Shown here: piece by piece, positions 54,322-62,887 of the stretch
Numbering within the stretch: the stretch's first letter is position 1
How the letters are laid out: the number at the start of each line of letters is the position of its first letter
DNA from: Pseudarthrobacter naphthalenicus
Lineage (GTDB): Bacteria > Actinomycetota > Actinomycetes > Actinomycetales > Micrococcaceae
Direction: 5' to 3'
DNA length: 64,000 bases
Assembly (NCBI RefSeq): GCF_029076445.1
Contig: NZ_JARESG010000018.1
Span: 17,421 to 81,420, forward strand
The notes under the pieces: model-generated
Database searches by the model: none
Told to the model about the DNA's origin: nothing
The model's input: only the letters and a program-made list of their open reading frames with translations
Program-made: the position numbers and the translations under genes

Positions 54322-55284
54322 TTAGCGGAAGACGACGGTGCGGGTGTTGTTGAGCAGGACGCGGTGCTGGCAGTGCCACTTGACCGCCCGGGACAGCGCC
54401 TGTGTTTCGGCGTCGCGGCCCACGGTCACCAGGGCGTCGGCGTCCAGGCTGTGATCCACCCGGAAGACTTCCTGCTCGATGATGGGACCCTCGTCCAGGT
54501 CCGCGGTGACGTAGTGCGCGGTGGCTCCGACGAGCTTCACGCCGCGGTCGTAGGCCTGGTGGTAGGGCTTGGCAACTTTGAAGCCGGGCAGGAACGAGTG
54601 GTGGATGTTGATGGCGCGGCCGCGGAGGCTGGTGCAGAGGTCGTTGGAGAGCACCTGCATGTAGCGGGCCAGGACCACCAGGTCAGCGTCGTACTCGGCC
54701 ACGAGTTCCAGGAGCCGGGCCTCGGCTTCGGGTTTGGTGGCTGCCGTCACCGGGACGTGGAGGAAGGTCAGTCCGGCGGCCTCCGCCATGGGGCGCAGGT
54801 CCTCATGGTTGGAAACCACGACGGCGATCTCCGCACCGAGGCTGCCTGCCTGCCACCTGAAGATGAGGTCATTGAGGCAGTGCCCGAACTTCGAGACCAT
54901 CACCAGCAGGCGCTGCGGCCGGCCGTCGTAGATGGTGAAGTCCATGCCGAACTCGCCGGCGATGGGTGCGAAGGCCGCGATGAGGATGTCCACGTTCTGG
55001 TGGCTGTCCCCCTCCGCCCCGTGGCTTGGCTCTTCGAAACCGCCGCCAGTGAAGGCGGTGCGCAGATACAGCTTCCCGCTGACGTGATCGTCGAACTGCT
55101 GGTGCTCCACGATGTCGAAGCCGCGGTCCGCCAGGAAGGCCGTCACTGCACGGACGATTCCGGGCTGCTCGGGGCAGGACAACGTGAGAACGAGTTGGGC
55201 TGGGCGGGTGGTGGCTGCTGCCGTTGCGGTGCCGGCCGCGGCGGTGGCGTTGCCCGGGGCCCGGCTCTCAAGAAGGATGGTCAC
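54322..55284 (-). CDS. purU: Formyltetrahydrofolate deformylase
   Basis: A 320-residue enzyme releasing formate and THF from 10-formyl-THF. The N-terminal ACT domain starts LVLTLSCPEQPGIVRAVTAF. The catalytic domain shows VSKFGHCLNDLIFRW, VSNHEDLRPMAEAAG, the Asn/His site of INIHHSFLPGF, and ATAHYVTADLDEGPIIEQ with the catalytic Asp. The GTG start follows AGGAG. The 25-residue Ala/Thr-rich N-terminal extension is unusual. The operon context indicates THF recycling during betaine demethylation. Confidence 0.95.
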   Translation of the reverse strand: MTILLESRAPGNATAAAGTATAAATTRPAQLVLTLSCPEQPGIVRAVTAFLADRGFDIVEHQQFDDHVSGKLYLRTAFTGGGFEEPSHGAEGDSHQNVDILIAAFAPIAGEFGMDFTIYDGRPQRLLVMVSKFGHCLNDLIFRWQAGSLGAEIAVVVSNHEDLRPMAEAAGLTFLHVPVTAATKPEAEARLLELVAEYDADLVVLARYMQVLSNDLCTSLRGRAINIHHSFLPGFKVAKPYHQAYDRGVKLVGATAHYVTADLDEGPIIEQEVFRVDHSLDADALVTVGRDAETQALSRAVKWHCQHRVLLNNTRTVVFR

Positions 55285-55293
55285 GGTTTGCTC

Positions 55294-57192
55294 CTACAGG
55301 GTGGGGGTGGGCGTGGCGGACTCGGCGTTGGGGGCATCGCCGGGGCAGCGGCTGCCGTCCGGGCAGCGTTCGCCGCATTCGTGTTTGGTCACGAGATCGA
55401 ACTGGGCTCCGCCGTGCTGGTCTACGCCCGTGCGGATGGCGCGCTCCACCACTGAGTCAGCCAGCCGCCGTCGGAGTGAGAGCGGATCCCGGCGCAAATC
55501 CTTGACGATGGCGAAGCACAGCAGCAGCATGACCAGCACGAACGGCAGGGCCGCCACAATGGTGATCCGCTGCAGTCCGGACAGCGCCTCGGAGGGCTCA
55601 TCGCCGCCGGCCAGCAGCATGACTGCCGCCACCGCACCCGTGAGGAGTCCCCAGAAGATGACCAGGCCACGCTTCGGGTCGGCGGAACCGTTGGAGCTCA
55701 GTGACGCCATGATGATCGACGCCGAGTCGGCACCGGTGATGAAGAAGATGGCCACCAGGACCATGGCCAGGATGATGACCGCGGCGGTCAGCCAGGTAGG
55801 CATGGACATGTTCTTCACAAGGTCGAACAGTGCTCCGTCAAAGTCGATGGACGGCGTCCCGTTGGCCATGGAAACCAGTCCGGGGGTGCCGGCTTTGTCC
55901 GCTTCCTGCTGGACATGGAAGGCCGTGCCGCCAAAGATGGCGAACCAGATGACGCTGACAATGCTGGGGACCAGCAGGACGCCGGTAACGAACTGGCGGA
56001 TGGTCCGGCCCCGGCTGATCCGGGCAATGAACATGCCGACAAAGGGAGTCCATGACACCCACCAGGCCCAGTAGAAGATGGTCCAGCCGGACATCCACTT
56101 GCGCAGCGCCTCGTCACCGACTGCTTCGGTGCGGGAGGACATTTCGGCAAGGTCCCTTGCGTAGTCGCCCACGGCGGCGGGGATGAGGTTGAGGATGAAC
56201 AGGGTGGGCCCGGCGATGAAGACGATGACTGCCAAGACCACGGCCAGGACCATGTTGATGTTGGAGAGCCACTGGATGCCGCGGCTGATCCCGGACACGG
56301 CCGAGGCAACGAAACAGGCCGTCAGGATGGCGACGATGGCCACCAGGACGGGGGTGCCGATTTCGCCGATCCAGCCGTTCGATGTCAGGCCGCTGCCGAT
56401 CTGCAGTGCGCCAAGGCCCAGGGAGGCTGCCGTACCGAAAAGCGTGGCAAAGATCGCCAGGATGTTGATGAACTTACCCACCGGCCCTTCCACTGCCCGG
56501 AGTCCGAACAGGGATGTAAAGGCCGCGGAAATCAGCTGCCGGCGGCCCAGGCGGTAGGTGCCATAGGCCATGGCGATGCCAACCACCGCGTACATGGCCC
56601 AGGGATGGAGGGTCCAGTGGAAGATTGACGTGGCCATGGCCGTCTGGATGGCTGCGGGAGTGCGCCCGTCCACGGTTCCGGGCGGCGGCGAGATGTAGTG
56701 GTAGAGCGGCTCCGCGACGCCGTAGAACATCAGGCCGATGCCCATGCCGGCCGCGAACATCATCGAGATCCAGGAGACCGTCTTGAACTCGGGCTTTTCG
56801 CCGTCCTTGCCCAGCGGGATGTTGCCCCATTTACCCAGGGCCAGCCAGAGGACGAAGACAACAAACAACGAGGCCAGGACCATAAAGAGCCAGCCGGTGT
56901 ATTCCATGACCCAGTCGAGGGCGAGTGTAGAGGTGGCGGCCAGGCTGTCCCGGCCGAGGAAGCCCCAGGCCACGAAGGCCAGGGCAACGGCACCGGTGAT
57001 GCCGAAGGTTGCCTTGTCGAGGGTGAGTTTACTGTTCCGCCGCTTGGCCACAGCCTGTTCGGCGCGGGTCCGGCGGAGTTCCTGCATGATCAGTTCGGTG
57101 TTCTCTGCCTCCGACCCTGGGCCGTATGTGGGGAGGAGGTCTGATTCGTCCAAGACGTCATTGTCCGGCCGGGTTTCACTGTTCAAAGCCAT
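55294..57192 (-). CDS. BCCT family betaine/choline/carnitine transporter
   Basis: A 632-residue, 12-helix transporter. The BCCT core is clear, with SWISMMFAAGMGIGLMFYGVAEPLYHY and WTIFYWAWWVSWTPFVGMFIARISRGRTIR. A charged N-terminus (about 60 residues) and a C-terminal tail with Cys-rich HECGERCPDGSRCPGD flank it. The ATG at 57192 is favoured over a TTG two codons earlier because AAAGGA is six bases upstream. It lies in an operon with dimethylglycine oxidase, so uptake of glycine betaine or a related quaternary amine is likely. Confidence 0.93.
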   Translation of the reverse strand: MALNSETRPDNDVLDESDLLPTYGPGSEAENTELIMQELRRTRAEQAVAKRRNSKLTLDKATFGITGAVALAFVAWGFLGRDSLAATSTLALDWVMEYTGWLFMVLASLFVVFVLWLALGKWGNIPLGKDGEKPEFKTVSWISMMFAAGMGIGLMFYGVAEPLYHYISPPPGTVDGRTPAAIQTAMATSIFHWTLHPWAMYAVVGIAMAYGTYRLGRRQLISAAFTSLFGLRAVEGPVGKFINILAIFATLFGTAASLGLGALQIGSGLTSNGWIGEIGTPVLVAIVAILTACFVASAVSGISRGIQWLSNINMVLAVVLAVIVFIAGPTLFILNLIPAAVGDYARDLAEMSSRTEAVGDEALRKWMSGWTIFYWAWWVSWTPFVGMFIARISRGRTIRQFVTGVLLVPSIVSVIWFAIFGGTAFHVQQEADKAGTPGLVSMANGTPSIDFDGALFDLVKNMSMPTWLTAAVIILAMVLVAIFFITGADSASIIMASLSSNGSADPKRGLVIFWGLLTGAVAAVMLLAGGDEPSEALSGLQRITIVAALPFVLVMLLLCFAIVKDLRRDPLSLRRRLADSVVERAIRTGVDQHGGAQFDLVTKHECGERCPDGSRCPGDAPNAESATPTPTL

Positions 57193-57223
57193 GAGCAAGT
57201 CCTTTGTTCGGATTCATGGGCTG

Positions 57224-57574
57224 CTAGACGTGGCCGTCCACTGTCAGTCCGGGGGGAAGGTTGGGGGCCTCCGTGGATTCGGTGATCATGATGTCGCCAT
57301 CGATCACTGATACTTCGTGGGAACGGACCGGCAGCTTGGCGGGCGGCGCGTCGACGCTCCCGGTGCGGAGGTTGAACCGTGACGCATGGAGCGGGCATTC
57401 AACCCAGCAGTCCTCCACCCAGCCGTCGGCCAGGGACGCATCCTGGTGGGTACATGTGTCGTCAATGGCGAAGAGTTCGCCTTCTTCAGTGTGGAAGACG
57501 GCGATGGGCGGTGAGGTGTTCAGGCGGAGCGCTTCCCCGGGCGCCAGTTCGCTGAGCGGGCATGCCTTGTGCAT
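57224..57574 (-). CDS. Rieske [2Fe-2S] ferredoxin
   Basis: A 116-residue Rieske ferredoxin with cluster ligands in CTHQDASL and CPLHASRF. It is of the type that carries electrons to ring-hydroxylating and related oxygenases. The ATG at 57574 follows AAGAGG. It is the first gene of the minus-strand betaine operon and diverges from a ferredoxin reductase and a Rieske oxygenase, which together make a complete three-component system. Confidence 0.93.
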   Translation of the reverse strand: MHKACPLSELAPGEALRLNTSPPIAVFHTEEGELFAIDDTCTHQDASLADGWVEDCWVECPLHASRFNLRTGSVDAPPAKLPVRSHEVSVIDGDIMITESTEAPNLPPGLTVDGHV

Positions 57575-57663
57575 GAGGGACCTCTTCTTTGTTGGGGGAT
57601 CTCGATACGCAATTGCCGTCCGCGGGTGTTCCGCATTGGACAACAGCAATCGCTATAAGCAAC

Positions 57664-57769
57664 AGAGTGGGGTAGCTCACACTGCTTGTCAAGGCTTTTC
57701 CCTTCTGTTGCGCAGGGCCCGGCGCTTATTGCGCGGACCCTTGACAGCGGCGGTGGCGTAGCTCACTCT
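57664..57769. promoter_or_regulatory. Mirror-image divergent promoters of the betaine regulon
   Basis: Plus strand: TTGACA (57741-57746), 17 bases, CACTCT (57764-57769). Minus strand: TTGACA (57687-57692), 17 bases, CACTCT (57664-57669). Both continue as CTGTTGC and then a GCGATTG-N-TGTTG block further downstream. The motif GTAGCTCAC occurs at 57672-57680 and 57758-57766. The -10 hexamers are poor, which suggests dependence on an activator. The IclR gene at 60448 is a candidate regulator. Confidence 0.65.
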
Positions 57770-57822
57770 GTTGCACATGGCGATTGTTGTTGCGTAAGAA
57801 GCAATTGAAAGAGGACGTCGAA

Positions 57823-59013
57823 ATGAAGACGCTAGCTATTGTGGGGGCTTCCCTGTCAGGCCTCTCAGCCGCCCGGGCCGCCCGGGCCCAAGGTTTCACC
57901 GGCAGGTTGGTCATCATTGGCGATGAACCCCACCGGCCGTACGATCGACCCCCGCTCTCCAAGGAGTTCCTGCTTGGCCGGGTGACGGCAGAGGACCTTT
58001 CTTTAGAGTGCGACGACGACGGGCTGGAAGCTGAATGGCTTCTGGGCAGCGGAGCAGCCTCCCTCGATGCCGGGTCCCGGAGCATCCGCCTGAAAGACGG
58101 CAGCACCGTCCAAGCCGATGGCATCGTCATCAGCACCGGGGCAAGGGCGCGGCAGCTCCCCACTCTGGCCGGGCTCAGCAACGTCTTTACCCTTCGCACG
58201 CTCGCTGACGCCCAGGACCTTGCTCCCGAACTGGTGCCTGGCAGCAGAATGGCAGTCATCGGCGCCGGCTTCATCGGCGCGGAGGTTGCCGCCGCGGCCG
58301 CATCGCGGGGCATGGACGTCACGATCATCGACACCAAGCCGGTACCGTTCGCAGCCCAACTCGGAACTGAGATGGGCGGGCTGGTGGGCGGGCTTCACGC
58401 CGCAAACGGGGTGGAACTCATTTCCTCCGCCGTTATTGAGGACTTCTACAGCGGCGAAGGCAACGTGACAGGCCTCCGGCTGCAGGGAGGGCGCTATGTG
58501 GGCACCGATGTTGTGGTGGTAGGCATTGGCGCCGAACCCAATACCGAGTGGCTTGAAGGCTCCGGCCTGGAGCTGTGCGGCGGGGTGGTGTGCGATGCCA
58601 TGGGCCGTACCAGCGCGCCGGGGATCGTTGCCGTGGGTGACTGCGCCGCCTGGTTCGACGCCGAGGTGGGGCTGCACCGCCGGATGGAGCACTGGACCTG
58701 CGCCCTGGAACGGCCGGCCGTTGCCGTTGAAGCCCTGCTGGACGCCGGCGCCACGCCAAAACCGGCGAAACCACACTATTTCTGGTCCGACCAGCACGGC
58801 GTCAAGCTGCAGTTCGCCGGCCACTCAGCGGGGTACGACCGGCTCGAGATCGAGGCCGGCGACCCGCAAACTCACAGTTGCCTCGCCGTCTACTACCGGG
58901 CCGATGTTCCAATTGCCGTCCTCGGCATGAACCAGCCCCGGCTCTTTACCAAGTGGCGCCGCAGCCTTGCGGCGCCTGCCCCCGCACTCGTGGGAGCCGC
59001 CGTCGTGCATTAA
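57823..59013 (+). CDS. Ferredoxin reductase of the Rieske oxygenase system
   Basis: A 396-residue FAD/NAD(P) protein of the BphA4 type. Motifs are LAIVGASLSGLSAARAA, RPYDRPPLSKEFL, the NAD motif VIGAGFIGAEVAAAA near residue 148 and VGDCAAW near residue 270. The ATG at 57823 follows GAGGA. It should oxidise NAD(P)H and reduce the Rieske ferredoxin encoded divergently. The Rieske oxygenase gene follows 75 bases later. Confidence 0.93.
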   Translation: MKTLAIVGASLSGLSAARAARAQGFTGRLVIIGDEPHRPYDRPPLSKEFLLGRVTAEDLSLECDDDGLEAEWLLGSGAASLDAGSRSIRLKDGSTVQADGIVISTGARARQLPTLAGLSNVFTLRTLADAQDLAPELVPGSRMAVIGAGFIGAEVAAAAASRGMDVTIIDTKPVPFAAQLGTEMGGLVGGLHAANGVELISSAVIEDFYSGEGNVTGLRLQGGRYVGTDVVVVGIGAEPNTEWLEGSGLELCGGVVCDAMGRTSAPGIVAVGDCAAWFDAEVGLHRRMEHWTCALERPAVAVEALLDAGATPKPAKPHYFWSDQHGVKLQFAGHSAGYDRLEIEAGDPQTHSCLAVYYRADVPIAVLGMNQPRLFTKWRRSLAAPAPALVGAAVVH

Positions 59014-59088
59014 CTGCCAATTCCACCCCCGTACCAATACCTACCCACCAAGTTTTGCTGTTGATCTTTTGTTCGTAAGGAGGACAAA

Positions 59089-60318
59089 TTGTCTGTTGAG
59101 GTTAGTGCCCCGAGTCTGATCCCCACCCTGCCCGGCTACACCTACGTGGATGAGGCCGTATTCCGGGCCGAGCAGGAGCGGATCTTCGAACAGATGTGGT
59201 TCTGCGCCATTCGGTCCGCGGACCTGGACAAGGCGGGTGCCTGGAAAACCGTGCAGATCGGGCGGGAAAGTGTGCTGATCAGCCGGACCCGCAAGGGCGC
59301 CATCCGTGCGTTCTACAACGTCTGCAGGCACCGCGGCGTGAAGCTGTGCATGGAGGAGCAGGGTGAAGCCGCCCGCTCGTTCCAGTGCCCCTACCACGCC
59401 TGGACCTACGATTTTGAGGGCAAGCTCATCGCCGCGCCCAACCTGACCAAGATGCCCGATATTGATCGGGACGAGTACGGCCTGGCGAAAGTGCACATCC
59501 GCGAGTACCTCGGCTACGTGTGGGTGTGCCTGGCCGATGAGCCGCCGTCGTTCGAAGAGGAAGTCATGGGCGCCATTGAGGAGCGGCTCGGCGATCTGAA
59601 GGCAATCGAAGGCTACGACGTGGCCAACCTCAGCCTGGGCCGCCGCATCCGCTACGACGTGAAGGCGAACTGGAAGCTCATCATCGAGAACTTCATGGAG
59701 TGCTACCACTGTGCCACCATCCACCCGGAACTGACCGAGGTCCTGCCGGAGTTCGCCGACGGCCTGGCCGCCCAGTACTTCGTGGGCCACGGCGCGGAGT
59801 TCGGGGACGAGATCAAGGGCTTCACCATCGACGGTTCCGAAGGCCTGGACATCATTCCCGGCGTGGGCGAGGACCAGGACCGGCGCTACTACGCCATCAC
59901 CATCAAGCCCACCGTGTTTGTGAATCTGGTGCCGGACCACGTGATCATCCACCGCATGTTCCCGATGTCCGCAGACCACACCATTGTTGAATGCGACTGG
60001 CTGTACCTGCCCTCGGTGGTTGAGAGCGGCAAGGATGTCACAGCCTCGGTGGAACTGTTCCACCGGGTCAACATGCAGGACTTCGACGCCTGCGAACGCT
60101 GCCAGCCCGGCATGGCTTCGAAGACCTACGCCAAGGGCGGCGTACTGGTCCCGAGCGAGCACCACATTGCCGCTTTCCACGATTGGGTTCAGGAAAAGGT
60201 GGGTGACATCGCCCCGACCGGTGAAGTGCGGATAGGCCTCACCGCCGAGACCGCGCCGCTGGAGGAACGGGCTGAAACCCTCAAACGGTACGAGTCACCG
60301 GCAAGCCGCGCCTCCTAG
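59089..60318 (+). CDS. Rieske non-heme iron oxygenase, probable glycine betaine demethylase
   Basis: A 409-residue oxygenase alpha subunit. The start is TTG with an ideal AAGGAGGA. Rieske ligands are CRHRG and CPYHAWTY. The mononuclear iron site is ENFMECYHCATIHPEL. It resembles quaternary-amine demethylases (GbcA/CntA/stachydrine type) more than aromatic dioxygenases, and its neighbours (BCCT transporter, dimethylglycine oxidase, purU) agree. The likely reaction is betaine to dimethylglycine plus formaldehyde. Another methylated amine cannot be excluded. Confidence 0.85.
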   Translation: MSVEVSAPSLIPTLPGYTYVDEAVFRAEQERIFEQMWFCAIRSADLDKAGAWKTVQIGRESVLISRTRKGAIRAFYNVCRHRGVKLCMEEQGEAARSFQCPYHAWTYDFEGKLIAAPNLTKMPDIDRDEYGLAKVHIREYLGYVWVCLADEPPSFEEEVMGAIEERLGDLKAIEGYDVANLSLGRRIRYDVKANWKLIIENFMECYHCATIHPELTEVLPEFADGLAAQYFVGHGAEFGDEIKGFTIDGSEGLDIIPGVGEDQDRRYYAITIKPTVFVNLVPDHVIIHRMFPMSADHTIVECDWLYLPSVVESGKDVTASVELFHRVNMQDFDACERCQPGMASKTYAKGGVLVPSEHHIAAFHDWVQEKVGDIAPTGEVRIGLTAETAPLEERAETLKRYESPASRAS

Positions 60319-60384
60319 GGTTCGCCAAGCCAACCGTTGGCAGCCAGGGTTCGTCGAGCTGGCTTCGCCGACGGCGGTGCCTTG

Positions 60385-60428
60385 CGCAGATAAGCACCCC
60401 GGACTTCTGTCCGGGGTGCTTATCTGCG
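60385..60428. terminator. Perfect 20-bp hairpin after the Rieske oxygenase gene
   Basis: CGCAGATAAGCACCCCGGAC, loop TTCT, GTCCGGGGTGCTTATCTGCG. The stem is perfect but there is no T-run after it. It lies between the oxygenase and the convergent IclR gene, so it probably ends both transcripts or stabilises their 3' ends. Confidence 0.7.
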
Positions 60429-60447
60429 TTCCGGGCGCGGCATGCAG

Positions 60448-61257
60448 TTAGCGCCGGGTGTAGCCCATCCTCGCGCTGACCTGGATGCCGGCCTCCTTCA
60501 TTCCTTCGACGAGTCCCGGCTCCTTCTCGGGGTCGAAGCGGAAGGCGGGGCCGGAGATGCTGATGGCGCCAATGACCGTTCCCTGGTGGTTGTACACCGG
60601 TACGGACAGGGAGTTGATGCCGATCTCGAATTCCTCCAGCGTGACGCCGTAGCCGTTGCGGGCGATGCTGATCAGTTCGTTCTCAAGCTTGGCCCGGTTG
60701 GTGATGGTCCGCGGGGTCCTTGCCGGCAGCCCTGTCTCTTTCAGGATCCGGTCCCGTTCGTCCGCGGACAGCGCCGCCAGCAGGACCTTTCCGCTTGAGG
60801 TTGCGTGCAGCGGGGTCAGGCTGCCCACCCAGTCGTACGTTGCCAGCGTGGAAGGCCCCATTGCCTGGTCCACGTTGACGGCGTAGTTGGAGCGCAGCAC
60901 GGCGAGGTTCACGGTTTCCTTGAACTGGTCAGCCAGGCTCTCCATCACCGGCCGCGCTTCCTGGACCAGGCTCAGCCGGCCCGGGATGGAGCTGGCCAGC
61001 CGCAGGATGCCGAAGCCGAGCTGGTACTTTCCGCGGTCACTGTTCTGGTGAACCATCTCGCGGCTCACCAGCGATCCCAAAAGCCGGGAGACCGTGGATT
61101 TATGGATCCCCATCTCCTCGGCGATGTCACTTACGCCGGCGTGGCCGTCGCGGGCCAGGATTTCAAGGACTGCAATGGCCCGGTCCACCGACTGCACGCC
61201 GCCGTGCTGGCCCGCATCCGCGTCAACGTCGGATTCGCGGTCATTTTTCGAAGCCAT
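60448..61257 (-). CDS. IclR family transcriptional regulator
   Basis: A 269-residue regulator. The N-terminal winged helix shows VQSVDRAIAVLEILARDG and GVSDIAEEMGIHKSTVSRLLGSL. The C-terminal effector domain shows LHATSSGKVLLAALSADERDRIL and NGYGVTLEEFEIGINSLSVPV. It follows the betaine genes in the opposite direction and probably controls them. A charged 20-residue N-terminal extension precedes the domain. Confidence 0.93.
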   Translation of the reverse strand: MASKNDRESDVDADAGQHGGVQSVDRAIAVLEILARDGHAGVSDIAEEMGIHKSTVSRLLGSLVSREMVHQNSDRGKYQLGFGILRLASSIPGRLSLVQEARPVMESLADQFKETVNLAVLRSNYAVNVDQAMGPSTLATYDWVGSLTPLHATSSGKVLLAALSADERDRILKETGLPARTPRTITNRAKLENELISIARNGYGVTLEEFEIGINSLSVPVYNHQGTVIGAISISGPAFRFDPEKEPGLVEGMKEAGIQVSARMGYTRR

Positions 61258-61383
61258 GATTCATACTCTCAACTAGTGTGCGGCTTGCTTGCCCGCCTCA
61301 GAAGGACCATGTAGCTCCCTCTCGGTTAGTTCCACGCTTCCGATCCTATGCGAGGTCCAGGGAACGAGGGTTAGTTTTAGGAC

Positions 61384-61956
61384 ATGACTGCAACGCACCG
61401 GTACGACGTCGACATCCTGCATCTTCTGGTGTCCCCTTCGCACGCCTACTTCGGCCGCGCGCGGGAGGGGGCGGCGGATGTCCCCACCAGGGACGCCGAA
61501 ACTGTCGAGCTGGTGGCGGGCAAAGGAATCGTGGGTGACCGGTTTTTCGGCAAGGCAGCGCATATGGACGCGGCAGTCACACTGATTTCCATCGAGGCGC
61601 TCGAAGCGATGGCAGCGGAACTGGGTGCTGCGCCGTTCGACCCGCTGCTGACCCGGCGCAATATTGTCCTTCGGGGCGCGCAGCTGGCACCGCTGATTGG
61701 TGGGGAGTTCGTGCTGGAATCCCAGGGACAAGAGGTGCGCTTTAGGGCCGGCCGGGCCGCCAACCCGTGCGCGTGGATGGACCAGATGCTCGCTCCCGGC
61801 GCCCACAAAGCGATGCGCGGCCGCGGTGGCGTACGTTGCCAGCCGCTCACGGGCGGGTTCCTGCACCGCGGTCCGGCAGTGCTGCTTAGTCCGGTGCCCC
61901 TGGAGCCCCGCCTGGCAGGCGAGGCCGCCAGGTTGAAGGCGTCACGGCTTCCTTAG
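61384..61956 (+). CDS. MOSC domain protein
   Basis: A 190-residue protein with the MOSC fold. Visible pieces are VELVAGKGIVGDRFFGKAAH, LTRRNIVLRGAQLAPLIGG and the conserved cysteine segment ANPCAWMDQMLAPGAHKAM followed by GGVRCQPLTGG. MOSC proteins handle sulfur for the molybdenum cofactor or reduce N-hydroxylated compounds. There is no N-terminal beta-barrel domain. A single gene; the substrate is unknown. Confidence 0.9.
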   Translation: MTATHRYDVDILHLLVSPSHAYFGRAREGAADVPTRDAETVELVAGKGIVGDRFFGKAAHMDAAVTLISIEALEAMAAELGAAPFDPLLTRRNIVLRGAQLAPLIGGEFVLESQGQEVRFRAGRAANPCAWMDQMLAPGAHKAMRGRGGVRCQPLTGGFLHRGPAVLLSPVPLEPRLAGEAARLKASRLP

Positions 61957-62046
61957 GGAAGGCGTGAGGCCGCCAGGTGGAATGACGGCTGCCTTAAGGA
62001 ATGCCCGGAGCGGGTTAGTGGCCGCCTGCCCGTCCTGCCGGACCTG

Positions 62047-62523
62047 TCATTTGTTGGCCCATTGACTGGGCATCCCTGAGGCTGAACGGGGCGGGGTGGA
62101 GACGGGGTTCTGCAGGCTGTCCACGAATCTGTTAAGTTCCGTGCGGAGCTTTAGCCACCCCTGGGCGTCGGCGGGGAAGGCGTTGGCCTGCGCATCACGG
62201 GCGGACTGCAGCAGGGCGCGGCCCTCGTCCGTGAGCCCAATGGTGAATTGGCGGCGGTCCCGCGGGTGGCGTGTCCTGGTGACCAGGCCCGCAGCCTGGA
62301 GTCGCTCCAAAACCCTGCCTATGGTCTGGCTTTTGACATGGATGGATGTTGCCAGCTGCTCCTGGTTGAGGGGCCCGTTAGCGAGGCCGCCCATGGCAAT
62401 GGCCGCGGCCCGGGTCAGCCCCAAGGGCGCCAACACCTCATCCTGGCGGCGCTGCAATAACCGTGCTGCCAAGACGAGGAGGCGGTAGCCATCCCGGATA
62501 TCACTCTCTGAATTGCTCTTCAT
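62047..62523 (-). CDS. MarR family transcriptional regulator
   Basis: A 158-residue winged-helix protein. The recognition region is GGLANGPLNQEQLATSIHVKSQTIGRVLERLQ, and the wing is LVTRTRHPRDRRQFTIGLTDEG. Terminal helices for dimerisation flank it. It diverges from the gene at 62888, with palindromes between. The C-terminal tail of about 20 residues is Ser/Pro-rich. The ligand and targets are unknown. Confidence 0.92.
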   Translation of the reverse strand: MKSNSESDIRDGYRLLVLAARLLQRRQDEVLAPLGLTRAAAIAMGGLANGPLNQEQLATSIHVKSQTIGRVLERLQAAGLVTRTRHPRDRRQFTIGLTDEGRALLQSARDAQANAFPADAQGWLKLRTELNRFVDSLQNPVSTPPRSASGMPSQWANK

Positions 62524-62887
62524 CTGAACCGTCCTTGCCTCTGACGTTCACACGACGCAGTGACGTCGATGCTGTCTGTGCCTTCGACGGCGGTGCACGT
62601 CGTCGGCGGATTACGCATGGTTCACGCCCCTACAATAAGCATGCTTATCATCCCCTTGGCAAGCTGGCCCGCAATTCGCGTCAGGCATCGGCTGCATTCC
62701 CTCCCGGATGACCCCACTCCCCTGCCCGGATCCGCAGCGAGGGAAAAACCAGCCCTTGCAAAGCGGATGGCAAGTGTGCTTAGTATCGAATAATAATCTT
62801 GCTTACTATTCGTTCCGAGCCGGCCCCCGCCGGCAATCTCGCCAGAGCGATCCATTGAGAACGTGATCCATCGAAAGAGAGCGACAA
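62524..62887. other. Divergent control region, 0.36 kb
   Basis: No gene is supported. It contains a perfect palindrome at 62635-62648 and two further TGCTTA elements in an AT-rich block: TGCTTAGTATCGAATAA near 62778 and TGCTTACTATTCG near 62800. CGAATA/TATTCG arms (62787-62792 and 62807-62812) bracket the latter. TACTAT at 62804-62809 may be the -10 of the downstream gene. Confidence 0.5.
62635..62648. promoter_or_regulatory. Perfect palindrome ATAAGCATGCTTAT
   Basis: A 14-bp perfect palindrome in the region between the MarR gene and the gene at 62888. The size and AT-rich ends fit a MarR operator; binding is inferred only. Confidence 0.5.
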
